Below are positions 39,143 to 47,066 of a stretch of 64,000 bases of DNA, one piece after another; the stretch's first letter is position 1, and each line of letters starts with the position of its first letter. This stretch comes from Methanobacteriales archaeon HGW-Methanobacteriales-1 (lineage in GTDB: Archaea > Methanobacteriota > Methanobacteria > Methanobacteriales > Methanobacteriaceae), in contig PGYO01000002.1 of assembly GCA_002839705.1 (NCBI GenBank), forward strand, positions 124,001 to 188,000, read 5' to 3'. The translations under genes and the position numbers were made by a program. The notes beneath the pieces were generated by a model, which saw nothing but the letters and a program-made list of their open reading frames with translations, had not been told where the DNA came from and made no database searches.

Positions 39143-39200
39143 AGCCAGTGATGAACCCTATGAGCTCTGAACTGTGATGAATGATGGGCGATCTGAGGCT
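39143..39200 (+). ncRNA. C/D box sRNA (2'-O-methylation guide)
   Basis: A 58-base element with all four boxes in order: C box GTGATGA (39148-39154), D' box CTGA (39067+100, i.e. 39167-39170), C' box GTGATGA (39174-39180), D box CTGA (39193-39196). The ends AGCC and GGCT pair as a closing stem. Both guide spacers are 12 bases, the usual archaeal length: ACCCTATGAGCT before D' and ATGATGGGCGAT before D. It would guide methylation of RNA bases pairing with the fifth guide base before each D box. It lies downstream of pan and converges on a phosphoesterase gene. Targets not determined. Confidence 0.88.
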
Positions 39201-39343
39201 AACTTATATTCATTATTTAAAATATTTTTTTGATTTAATTTTTGTTCTATATAATTTTTAGATTTATTTTTAATCTGCTATTTGCAATTAGTGTGAACTT
39301 ATTTTAGAGATTTATTTTTAATCTATAATTTAAATGGGATGAA

Positions 39344-40183
39344 TTAATATTTTACTACTTGATAAATCACTTTATTTCCATTTAAATGTACAATAACATA
39401 ATTAAAGAAGAAATTCTTAGGATTTGTTCCTGCTAAATCTACTCCTGCCCCACCAGTAATTATATACGGAGTTTTATGCCATTTTCCTCTGAAATAACCA
39501 TGTATATGGCTTGAAAATATCATAGTAACATTATATTTATCAAATAAATTGTTCATGTCTTGTGCGGCCTTTAAATTAGTCAAACTGTGACCTTGAACAT
39601 ACTTTCCTTTCCTAGGATCATATAATGGTGTATGTAAAAAAATAAATCTATGCCTATATTTTTGGCTCTTTTTAAGCTCTTTTTGTAACCATTGCCTCTG
39701 AACACTACCTAATCCCTGGTTATTGGAATCATCTAATATGATGAAATAGGCATTTTTGGTAGTAAACGAATAATAAGTTGGCCCAAATATCTGGCGGTAA
39801 TATGTTGATCCCTTATTGGGATAGAGCTCGTGATTTCCGATAATAGTTATGGTTGGGATTTTAGATATTTTAATTTGATTTATAAATCCGTATAACTCAC
39901 TTTTACTTCCAATTGATACCAAATCACCATTGGCCATGGCAAAAACAACATTTCTTTTATTAATGTCCAGAAGCATTTTATTAAAACGCCCTTTAGAATC
40001 ACGATTATCTCCATAAACCACAAAAGAATAACTAGAACTTGATTTATTTATCTTAGCTAGCTGTTGTTGGTTGAAATAGGATGATGTAGTGGTTGTTGTG
40101 CTATGATCCATGAAAAATATGGCTGTCACTGAAACTGCAAAAATAATTAGAAAAATAAATATTAAAAAATATTTTTTGGACAT
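39344..40183 (-). CDS. Membrane-anchored calcineurin-like metallophosphoesterase
   Basis: A 279-residue protein with an N-terminal membrane segment (residues 2-25), so the catalytic domain is outside. Metal motifs are YGDNRDS, ANGDLVS, IGNHELYP, LHTPLYD and SSHIHGY, the full calcineurin-like set. ATG at 40183 has GTGA nine bases before it; a codon three residues upstream is an alternative. It is divergent from the small Cys-peptide cluster and may be unrelated. Substrate unknown. Confidence 0.9.
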   Translation of the reverse strand: MSKKYFLIFIFLIIFAVSVTAIFFMDHSTTTTTSSYFNQQQLAKINKSSSSYSFVVYGDNRDSKGRFNKMLLDINKRNVVFAMANGDLVSIGSKSELYGFINQIKISKIPTITIIGNHELYPNKGSTYYRQIFGPTYYSFTTKNAYFIILDDSNNQGLGSVQRQWLQKELKKSQKYRHRFIFLHTPLYDPRKGKYVQGHSLTNLKAAQDMNNLFDKYNVTMIFSSHIHGYFRGKWHKTPYIITGGAGVDLAGTNPKNFFFNYVIVHLNGNKVIYQVVKY

Positions 40184-40323
40184 AAATTTCACATTTTTAA
40201 AAATTTTACATTTTTAAATCTAACATATAATATATTTTTTAGAGATTTTAATTTTTGCTAAATTTCTCATTTTGAATTAGTTTTGATTATTTTAAATTTC
40301 CATTTTAAATTTAAAAGTAAAAC

Positions 40324-40351
40324 TTTATATATTTAAAGGTTACTATATATT
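40324..40351 (+). promoter_or_regulatory. TATA-like promoter for the Cys-peptide cluster
   Basis: TTTATATA (40324-40331) and a second TATATATT-type run (about 40344-40351) are the only TATA-like boxes on the peptide side of the intergenic region. Initiation about 25 bases downstream would leave a leader of roughly 110-140 bases before the first peptide gene. Confidence 0.45.
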
Positions 40352-40395
40352 AATAGAAATATAACAAAGCGTGGGTGGGAATTTGGATGATTTAA

Positions 40396-40488
40396 TTGAA
40401 ATGGGGAAAAACAATTGAAAGTGTAATGTGTGTTCTGAAACCGGTTGATAATAAAAAATTGATATTTAATAAATTGGAGGGGAAATAA
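40396..40488 (+). CDS. Possible 30-codon leader ORF overlapping the first peptide gene
   Basis: TTG at 40396 follows GGATGAT (40385-40391) and opens a 30-codon frame (an internal ATG lies at 40426). Its TAA shares a base with the ATG of the next gene (TAATG at 40486-40490), an arrangement typical of translational coupling. The product has one Cys and no resemblance to the peptides. It may be a leader, a fourth peptide or chance. Confidence 0.3.
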   Translation: MKWGKTIESVMCVLKPVDNKKLIFNKLEGK

Positions 40489-40631
40489 TGATTGAAAATG
40501 ATGTTACTAGAAAAGGTGTTTGTCAGAAGGAAATTGAAGCTAATTCTGGTGTGACAACTTCTAATTGGGCCTGTGATCGTACTGATTGTCCATCTTATGG
40601 TAAATGGTACTGTCCATTTACGGGATGGTAA
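40488..40631 (+). CDS. Four-Cys peptide 1 (47 aa), exported-peptide cluster
   Basis: A 47-residue peptide with an excellent GGAGGGG ribosome site. Cys are C12, C29, C34 and C42. The C-terminal 21 residues are WACDRTDCPSYGKWYC plus PFTGW: aromatic and Cys-rich, quite unlike the polar, charged N-terminal ~26 residues. This leader/core split is typical of ribosomally made modified peptides or bacteriocins. It lacks a hydrophobic signal peptide and a double-Gly site. It is the first of three tandem peptide genes before an ABC exporter. Strong resemblance to peptide 3. Function inferred. Confidence 0.75.
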   Translation: MIENDVTRKGVCQKEIEANSGVTTSNWACDRTDCPSYGKWYCPFTGW

Positions 40632-40678
40632 TAAACTAAAATAAAATATTTTGTTTATTTATATTTGAGGTGTTTTTT

Positions 40679-40834
40679 ATGGTTGATGTGCTTGGAATTG
40701 GTGAATTGAGTAAAGTTGAAAGTAAAAGGACTAATTCTGGCCCTGTACTTGTTTACTGTGACGAAACTTGCGTTTCTTATGATAATTGTTTTTTCAAGCT
40801 TTTTTCGAATGGTATTTGTCCTTTAGCCATCTAA
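40679..40834 (+). CDS. Four-Cys peptide 2 (51 aa), exported-peptide cluster
   Basis: A 51-residue peptide preceded by TGAGGTG. Cys are C27, C31, C37 and C47. The C-terminal part VYCDETCVSYDNCFF shares the C-x(3,4)-C-x2-Y pattern with peptides 1 and 3, but W-Y-C is replaced by CFF and the tail is hydrophobic (KLFSNGICPLAI). An NSG lies shortly before the first Cys, as in peptide 1. It starts 47 bases after peptide 1 and has its own ribosome site. It could be the second component of a two- or three-peptide set. Confidence 0.7.
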   Translation: MVDVLGIGELSKVESKRTNSGPVLVYCDETCVSYDNCFFKLFSNGICPLAI

Positions 40835-40898
40835 TAGAATAAAACTTGAATTTATTATTTAAAACAATTTCATAATTAAATCAAAAAAGGATGATAAT

Positions 40899-41045
40899 AT
40901 GGATTCTATGATTATAGGGAAAGTAGAAACTCAACAATCTGATTGTAGACTACTAATTCCTTCGGTAGCAGTTAAAGAAGGATGGAAATGTCCAAATACT
41001 AGTTGCTTTGCTTATGGTCAATGGTACTGTATGTATAACTGGTGA
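40899..41045 (+). CDS. Four-Cys peptide 3 (48 aa), exported-peptide cluster
   Basis: A 48-residue peptide preceded by GGATGAT. Cys are C16, C31, C36 and C44. The C-terminal region reads GWKCPNTSCFAYGQWYC then MYNW, aligning with peptide 1 as W-x-C-x4-C-x2-Y-G-x-W-Y-C-x(3,4)-W. The N-terminal 27 residues differ, so selection acts on the C-terminus. It lies 64 bases after peptide 2 and 49 bases before the ABC exporter. No signal peptide. Confidence 0.75.
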   Translation: MDSMIIGKVETQQSDCRLLIPSVAVKEGWKCPNTSCFAYGQWYCMYNW

Positions 41046-41094
41046 TTTATTTTAATCTGTCTTCTACTTTATTTTAGCATAAATAATTTAAATA

Positions 41095-42759
41095 ATGGAA
41101 ATATTAATGAAAAACATGGTAAAAGAGAGTTTAATTAAAGAAAGTTTCAGATTTTTCTTTAATAAATTTATAAAACAACATATTCTAACATTAATAATTA
41201 TACTTGGTTTAAGCTTTTTTACTTTACTTTTCTCTTTTATCAGCCCATTATTGATAAAGGCCCTGGTTGATAACGTTTTTATTGGAAGAGAACTGGGTTT
41301 ATTTCATTATATCGTCATGGGCATTATTTTAATGTATTTGGTATCTTCAGTTTCTAACTATTTTAATAGCTTTGTAACAGGTAGACTACAATTAGTTTTA
41401 CTAAAAAATGTTTCTGAGAGCTGTTTTGAAGCTGTTCAAAATGCTTCCTTAAAAAGTTCCAGTGAATTTAAAGTTGGAGATTTAATTACTCGTATTATAA
41501 GCAATACTCAAATTGCCATAAACGTACCAGTGCGTCTTATTCCCCAACTTTTTATGAGTATTGTGGGCATATTTGTTCCTTTTGCAATAATGTTTTCTTT
41601 AAATGCTCAATTAGCATTGATAGTCATGAGTCCTGTAATTTTGTTTGTATTATCCTCCAAATTTTTTGGAAAAAGAATGGAAATAATTCAAAAATCATTT
41701 TTAGAAATTAATGCCTCAGCCTATTCTTTCTTAAAGGAAAATTTAGCGATTATTCCCATTATTAAAGTTTTCAATCTTGAAAAATGGTCTCAAAATAGAT
41801 TTAAAAATCAAATGGATGACTATTTTGATATTTCTCTTAACTACACCAAGACTTCCTCCTTAAACTCATCTTTAGCATCCCTTATTTTTGCAGTTCCCAC
41901 AGTTTTACTAATTATTTTTGGTGGATACATGGTTATTGATGGCAGTTTAAGTCTAGGATCATTCACCGCTTTCATTTCATATGTGTCTCTATTTTTCTCT
42001 CCAATTTCTCAACTTTCCACTCTCTGGACATCCTATAAAAGTGCCCTACCTGCCTTTGATAGAGTAAAAGAATTGTTTGACATGGAATCTGATGATAATG
42101 GGTCCCATGAGCTAAAAATTTCCAATGGAGAAATAAAATTAAAGAATGTTTCCTTTTCTTATGATAATAGGCCTATTATTAATGATTTCAATGCTACCTT
42201 GGTCAAAGGGTTGAATTACATTGTGGGTGACAATGGAACCGGAAAAAGTACCATTCTCAAATTAATCTGTTCACTTTACCCTATGGATGGTGGAAATATC
42301 CAAATTGATGGGCAAGACATTAAAGAAATAAAAAAAGACTCTTTAATCCATAATATTTCTATGATATTTTCAGACCCATTTCTATTTGATGGTTCTATTT
42401 ATGATAACATTAAAATAGGTAATTTAGGAGCATCTAAAGAGGAAATTATCCAGGTTGCAAAAATGGTTAAAATTCATGATTTTATTGAAAAAACGTCTGA
42501 AGGATATAATACCCAAGTAGGAGAAGATGGAATGTCACTTTCCAGCGGAGAAAAACAGAAAATTGCACTGGCCCGGGCAGTTTTAAAGGATTCACCCATT
42601 ATTCTTTTGGATGAAGTAACTAAATCCATAGATGCTGATTCCAGAGAGGCCATTAATGAAGTCATTAATTCCCTAAAAAATGAAAAAACAATGGTTATTG
42701 TGACCCATAATGCCCATGAAATCCATGAAGAAGGTCACGTTGTATATATGGAAAAATAA
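41095..42759 (+). CDS. ABC exporter (fused permease-ATPase) of the peptide cluster
   Basis: A 554-residue half-transporter working as a dimer. About six membrane helices fill residues 25-300, followed by an ATPase domain. Walker A is GDNGTGKST near 378, the signature is LSSGEKQKIALARA near 481 (LSSGE rather than LSGGQ), Walker B is IILLDE near 502 and the H-loop is VTHNAHE. There is no N-terminal C39 peptidase, so any leader must be removed elsewhere or kept. It directly follows three small Cys peptides on the same strand with no other gene between, so it probably exports them. No obvious ribosome site at the first ATG; ATG at 41107 is possible. Confidence 0.88.
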   Translation: MEILMKNMVKESLIKESFRFFFNKFIKQHILTLIIILGLSFFTLLFSFISPLLIKALVDNVFIGRELGLFHYIVMGIILMYLVSSVSNYFNSFVTGRLQLVLLKNVSESCFEAVQNASLKSSSEFKVGDLITRIISNTQIAINVPVRLIPQLFMSIVGIFVPFAIMFSLNAQLALIVMSPVILFVLSSKFFGKRMEIIQKSFLEINASAYSFLKENLAIIPIIKVFNLEKWSQNRFKNQMDDYFDISLNYTKTSSLNSSLASLIFAVPTVLLIIFGGYMVIDGSLSLGSFTAFISYVSLFFSPISQLSTLWTSYKSALPAFDRVKELFDMESDDNGSHELKISNGEIKLKNVSFSYDNRPIINDFNATLVKGLNYIVGDNGTGKSTILKLICSLYPMDGGNIQIDGQDIKEIKKDSLIHNISMIFSDPFLFDGSIYDNIKIGNLGASKEEIIQVAKMVKIHDFIEKTSEGYNTQVGEDGMSLSSGEKQKIALARAVLKDSPIILLDEVTKSIDADSREAINEVINSLKNEKTMVIVTHNAHEIHEEGHVVYMEK

Positions 42760-42781
42760 AATATTTAGGAGAGTCTATTGA

Positions 42782-42812
42782 ATTTCAGATCATGCACATT
42801 TTAATCTGAAAT
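42782..42812. terminator. Bidirectional hairpin between convergent genes
   Basis: ATTTCAGAT (42782-42790) pairs perfectly with ATCTGAAAT (42804-42812), with a 13-base loop. It sits between the ends of the ABC exporter (+) and the 4Fe-4S gene (-) and could end both transcripts. Confidence 0.55.
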
Positions 42813-42815
42813 GAA

Positions 42816-43634
42816 TTATTTTATCTCTCCATTAATGGAAATAGTATAATCCTTGATATTTATGTTCTTCTGGGCTTTTTCCAGTGCTCTTTTAATTATA
42901 ATTTCAATTCCAGAGCAACATGGAACTTCCATATGCACAATCGATATGGATTTTATATTCTGAGTTTCAAAGATCGCTGCTAATTTATCAACGTAATCAT
43001 CTATGGTTTTATCTAGTTTAGGACAGAAAATAATCAGAACTTTATCTTTTAAGAATTTCTGGTGGAAATTAGGATAAGCAAATGGTGCACAATCTGCAGC
43101 AATTAATAAATCTGCATTCTTTAAGTAAGGTGCTTGGGGATGTAAAAGCTGTAATTGTATGGGCCAATTTCGTAGCTCAGCACTTAGAATAGTTGATTCA
43201 CTTTTATCATTTCCAGAACTATTTGAACAAATTTCTTGAGCCATGGATCCGGGACAGCCACAGGCCAAGGGTTTTTCTTCATAATCTGGGATACCAATAT
43301 TTCTTTCTTTTAAAAAATCAAGGGCTTCATTTAGAAATTTATCTTCGCCGTGTTCCTGTAGATGTTGTAAATGGGCCTTTATAACATGGGGTCCGCCTTT
43401 GATAATATTTTCCATGGTTTTAGACTCATCATAAGGAACTGCTTCTCTTTGTTCAATTTCTATGGCTCCCTGAGGGCATGTTCCAATACAGGCCCCTAAA
43501 CCATCACAGAAAAGGTCGCTGATAAGTCTGGCCTTACCATCAATTACTTGTAATGCTCCTTCGGGACATCCGGTGATACAGTCGCCACATCCAGTACATT
43601 TTTCTTCATTAATTTTGATAATATCCCTTTTCAT
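42816..43634 (-). CDS. 4Fe-4S dicluster protein with C-terminal Cys-rich domain
   Basis: A 272-residue cytoplasmic iron-sulfur protein. Two ferredoxin motifs lie at the N-terminus: CTGCGDCITGCPEG and CDGLGACIGTCPQG, enough for two 4Fe-4S clusters. The later part has CGCPGSMAQEIC, ADCAPFAYPNFH, IFCPKLD and PCCSGIE, a further Cys-rich region. I chose ATG at 43634, with AGGGAT upstream, over an ATG ten residues earlier. It is followed 70 bases later by a converging... in fact same-strand UPF0280 gene upstream at 43736. Electron carrier by family; partner unknown. It is not a radical-SAM enzyme, so it is not an obvious peptide modifier. Confidence 0.85.
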   Translation of the reverse strand: MKRDIIKINEEKCTGCGDCITGCPEGALQVIDGKARLISDLFCDGLGACIGTCPQGAIEIEQREAVPYDESKTMENIIKGGPHVIKAHLQHLQEHGEDKFLNEALDFLKERNIGIPDYEEKPLACGCPGSMAQEICSNSSGNDKSESTILSAELRNWPIQLQLLHPQAPYLKNADLLIAADCAPFAYPNFHQKFLKDKVLIIFCPKLDKTIDDYVDKLAAIFETQNIKSISIVHMEVPCCSGIEIIIKRALEKAQKNINIKDYTISINGEIK

Positions 43635-43735
43635 AGTAATCCCTGCATTTGAATTTATTATCAACTCAAATTTTTAAATTAATATCTAAACATCTATAAT
43701 TTAATATGATTTTTATGTTTAAAATAATTTAAGCA

Positions 43736-44461
43736 TTAAATTTCAAATAAATCACCTAAAACGGCTTTTTTATCAGTTTTTACTAATTGGGGTATTTTAC
43801 CCATAGTCCCTGCATTTTCCCCTACAACGACCATTACTCCTTTAAAATGCTCTTTAAAATCATCTGCATGATTCAAAGAATTTTGAACTGCATCATGATC
43901 ATTGATTCCTTGGGCAGTATTGGCAATTGATGTGGCCAGAGCATCTGCAGTACTGGCCTCGGAAGCAAATACCGTCACTGAATCGGACCTTCCAAAACTA
44001 ATGGAATGGCCCACGGTCCCTGAAGAAGTGCATATGCCTAATGGCGTTTTATTTGCCTTGATTTTAAATCCAATGCTTCCTGAAAGGGAAGATGTTCCAG
44101 CATAAAGGCCAGTATTAATATCTTTATTTACTTTAAGGGCAATATCTCCCCCATTATCAATAATACTATAATTTGATCCTTTTTCTAATAAAAAAGAAAG
44201 TGAAAGCTGGGAAATGGTCCCGGCCACTGCAGCCATAGGTCCTACTTCTGCTTTTCTACCAGCGCGAGCCATTAATTTCACAACTAAAGGCCCATCATTA
44301 ATTACTAGTGGTTCGAGTGATGTCAAAAATTCAGGATTTCTGCGAGAGAAGTTTATAATTTCCATTCTTTGCTTTAAAATAAATCCAGAAAGCTGGTGAT
44401 TATTTAAGTCAGTTACCAGGTTTATTTGGGTTTCCTGAATGTTTATTTTTTCTCTGAACAT
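43736..44461 (-). CDS. UPF0280 family protein (ApbE-like fold)
   Basis: A 241-residue protein matching UPF0280, distantly related to ApbE flavin transferases. Characteristic stretches are [39 protein letters not shown] and [14 protein letters not shown]. Function is unproven. It lies upstream of the 4Fe-4S gene on the same strand with about 100 bases between, so the two may be cotranscribed. GTGA precedes the ATG. Confidence 0.88.
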   Translation of the reverse strand: MFREKINIQETQINLVTDLNNHQLSGFILKQRMEIINFSRRNPEFLTSLEPLVINDGPLVVKLMARAGRKAEVGPMAAVAGTISQLSLSFLLEKGSNYSIIDNGGDIALKVNKDINTGLYAGTSSLSGSIGFKIKANKTPLGICTSSGTVGHSISFGRSDSVTVFASEASTADALATSIANTAQGINDHDAVQNSLNHADDFKEHFKGVMVVVGENAGTMGKIPQLVKTDKKAVLGDLFEI

Positions 44462-44804
44462 TATTTCACTTTTAATTGTTTGAATTCCTTTAAAGCGATG
44501 ATTGGTTTTTATTTATAATTTTCATTAATTTTTCTAATTATAAATTAACCTCTATTTTATATTCTTAATTCTATTATATTTTATATATTCAATTATTTGT
44601 TTAATCATTTGAATATTAATATCAATTTATTACATTAAATTGTTTTATTAAAAACTCTATTTTAATATTAAGGAGATATAATAAGTTTTATAAAGATATA
44701 AATCATATAAAAATAAATTTATTTAAAGATAATTTGAGTTTTTAATATTCTAAAAATCTGGAAATAAGTTATTTAAAGATATTTTTCATAATTAAAGTGA
44801 TACA
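44462..44804. other. AT-rich divergent intergenic region
   Basis: No gene recognised over 343 bases between divergent UPF0280 and PH-domain genes. It should contain both promoters. AGTGAT at its right end is the ribosome site of the PH gene. Confidence 0.5.
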
Positions 44805-45545
44805 ATGTTTGGTAGAAGTAGAAAATCTTATCACGCTGGTGAGAGAGTTCTTTCAAGATGCAGACCCCGGATATTTTTACATAGTAAATCTGCTATTATT
44901 AAAATAATCTTTTTTCTGATTTTAGTATACTTCTTTAGGTCAGTAGTAAATTTAGCAGTAATTATACAAAATGAAATAATTAATACAGTTAAGGTGCCCT
45001 TAGTTGAAACTACAGTCATGATAATGTTTGGTTTAATGTTTTTACTCATTTTATGGGCTATTCTGGATATAATTTCATGGAAATATACGGAATATCAACT
45101 CACCACTCTAAGAATTATCACTAAACGAGGAATATTCAGTAAAAAAAGGGCCTATGTTTATTACGATAAAATTGAGGATATTAGCATTTACCAAAGTTTC
45201 CTGGAGAGAATGCTTTCTTCAGGTGATATTGAAGTATTTAGTGGTCATGAGAACACCCATGTAGTTCTGACTAATGTCCCTCACCCCGAAGTTCTGGAAG
45301 ACAAGATAAATCAGATTATGAATGGCGATTGGAAGTCTTTCAGATCCAAAAACAGCCGTAAGAATTACTATAATCCTGAAAAAAGTTTTAAGAAAAAACT
45401 ATCCTTTAGTGATCCAGAATACTGGGAAACTGAAAAAAGTTCTAATAAGCCTGAAATAAAACCTGAAGCAAAAGAAGATAAAAATTCTCCTAAAAAGGAA
45501 AAACACGTCATGGAAAGACATTCTGAGAGATTTAAAAGAAGATGA
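44805..45545 (+). CDS. Membrane PH-domain protein (bPH2/YdbS-like)
   Basis: A 246-residue membrane protein. Two hydrophobic segments (about 28-50 and 65-90) are followed by a bacterial PH domain (bPH2) with YTEYQLTTLRIITKRGIFSKK and VYYDKIEDISIYQSFLERML. The C-terminal ~60 residues are highly charged, Lys/Glu-rich and likely disordered. AGTGAT precedes the ATG. Function unknown; family members sit at the cytoplasmic face. Confidence 0.83.
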   Translation: MFGRSRKSYHAGERVLSRCRPRIFLHSKSAIIKIIFFLILVYFFRSVVNLAVIIQNEIINTVKVPLVETTVMIMFGLMFLLILWAILDIISWKYTEYQLTTLRIITKRGIFSKKRAYVYYDKIEDISIYQSFLERMLSSGDIEVFSGHENTHVVLTNVPHPEVLEDKINQIMNGDWKSFRSKNSRKNYYNPEKSFKKKLSFSDPEYWETEKSSNKPEIKPEAKEDKNSPKKEKHVMERHSERFKRR

Positions 45546-45884
45546 ATGACATAATTCTATTTTTATTTAAATAGATTAAATATTTTTATTCATTAAATTC
45601 AAAAAATTTAATTTATAAAAAGTTTTATTGAATTAGCACATATTTTATTTATCTATAGTTTCATACTAATATTTATACTAAAATTTTTATTTAGAAATTT
45701 TATTGAGTTTAATCATAGATTCTATTCTTCATATTTTAAAAATAAGACTTGAATATTTATCCAATAAAACAAATTTGTTAATTAAAAAGAATTCCATCTA
45801 ATAGTTCACAATATAATCTTATCCCGTTGATAATTTCAATTGGATTTTTTATTGTTATTTAAATTAATATCTGGAAAAGATAAA
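45546..45884. other. AT-rich intergenic region
   Basis: About 340 bases before the FAD-dependent reductase. No gene or RNA recognised; an in-frame extension of the reductase up to 45840 lacks resemblance to the family. Confidence 0.5.
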
Positions 45885-47066
45885 ATGAGTGATTATGATA
45901 TTTTAATAGTTGGGGCAGGTCCGGCAGGATCTACTTTTGCCAGACACATGGCTAAAAATGGTTATAAAGTAGGCATTCTTGAAAAGAAAAAAGAAGTGGG
46001 CTTACCTTTACAGTGTGCAGGGCTTTTAGGAAAAAAAATAAAAAATTTAAATACCCTTCCTGAAGAATTCATTTTAAATGAGATTAATGGAGCTTATCTT
46101 CACTCACCTTCAAATCACATTATGAAAGTATCTAAAAAAGATACGCAGGCCTATGTTTTAGATAGAGTTGCTTATGACAAGTATTTAGCAGAAACAGCTG
46201 CTGGTGAGGGTGCTGAAATTTTATTAAAGCATAATGTAAAGTCTGTTAATTCTGAAAGAGGAACTGTTAAACTGGCTAACCAGGGCCAAAAAGAGATATC
46301 GGCCAGAGTTATTGTAGGAGCGGATGGCCATTCATCTTCAGTTTCCAATTCTTTCAATAAAAGCTCTAATACGGTTAAAGCTTCACAATATCTGGTTGAA
46401 ACTTCAAAACCACTGGAAACGGATTTTGTAAATCTTCATGTGAATTCTGCTCTTTCGCCTGGTTTTATCTGGTCCATTCCTATATCTGAAAATCAGGCCA
46501 GGATCGGATTATTTGGTAATCACGATTATCCGTCTCTAAAACAGATTTTATCAAAATTTATGCCATCTCAAAATTATTTACAAGATATAAAAATTTTAAA
46601 GAAGTATCATGGTGAGATACCAGTCTTTGATTCTAAAAAAGCTCTGGTAAATAAAAAATCTCTTCTTTTAGGAGATGCTGCCTCCCAGGTAAAACCAACT
46701 ACTGGTGGTGGATTGCTTATTGGATTTGCCTGTGCTAAAATTGCGGCAGATGTGGTTACTAAAGCATTGGATAATGATAAAACTTCTATTTTAAAAGAAT
46801 ATGAAGTTCAATATCGGAAAGAATTTGAAAAAGAGCTTAAAACTCAGTTAATGGTTCAAAAAACTTTTGAGCTATTGAGTGATAAAGATCTGGATGAAAT
46901 GTTTATTAAACTAAAAGAAAAGGGTGCAGAAGATATTATTTCAACATATGGGGACATGGACTCACAGTCGCCTCTGGTGAAAGAACTTTTAAAGAGGGGA
47001 TTGATCTTTTCTGTGCTACCTAAGGTTTTATACAGGAGTGTGTCCCAAATATGGAAATTTTTCTAA
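45885..47066 (+). CDS. FAD-dependent reductase, geranylgeranyl reductase family
   Basis: A 393-residue flavoprotein, probably saturating isoprenoid chains of archaeal lipids or quinone-like compounds. The FAD-binding start is DILIVGAGPAGSTFARHMA, with GLPLQCAGLLG, a second nucleotide motif VIVGADGHSS and the C-terminal GDAASQVKPTTGGGL. I start at ATG 45885 because the FAD strand follows immediately. Its end overlaps the next gene by 16 bases, so the two are cotranscribed. Substrate is inferred from the family. Confidence 0.88.
   Translation: MSDYDILIVGAGPAGSTFARHMAKNGYKVGILEKKKEVGLPLQCAGLLGKKIKNLNTLPEEFILNEINGAYLHSPSNHIMKVSKKDTQAYVLDRVAYDKYLAETAAGEGAEILLKHNVKSVNSERGTVKLANQGQKEISARVIVGADGHSSSVSNSFNKSSNTVKASQYLVETSKPLETDFVNLHVNSALSPGFIWSIPISENQARIGLFGNHDYPSLKQILSKFMPSQNYLQDIKILKKYHGEIPVFDSKKALVNKKSLLLGDAASQVKPTTGGGLLIGFACAKIAADVVTKALDNDKTSILKEYEVQYRKEFEKELKTQLMVQKTFELLSDKDLDEMFIKLKEKGAEDIISTYGDMDSQSPLVKELLKRGLIFSVLPKVLYRSVSQIWKFF

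Noticed and set aside
39344-40183. Metallophosphoesterase as part of the peptide cluster
   Set aside because: Divergent and of a common anchored family; nothing links it to peptides beyond adjacency.
40383-40418. Second small frame (TTG, 11 codons) in the peptide-cluster leader
   Set aside because: Spacing to the ribosome-like site is only two bases and the frame is very short.
42816-44461. 4Fe-4S and UPF0280 genes as maturation enzymes for the Cys peptides
   Set aside because: They are on the opposite strand, separated by a hairpin; no radical-SAM CxxxCxxC motif is seen, and the two-gene context suggests an unrelated role.
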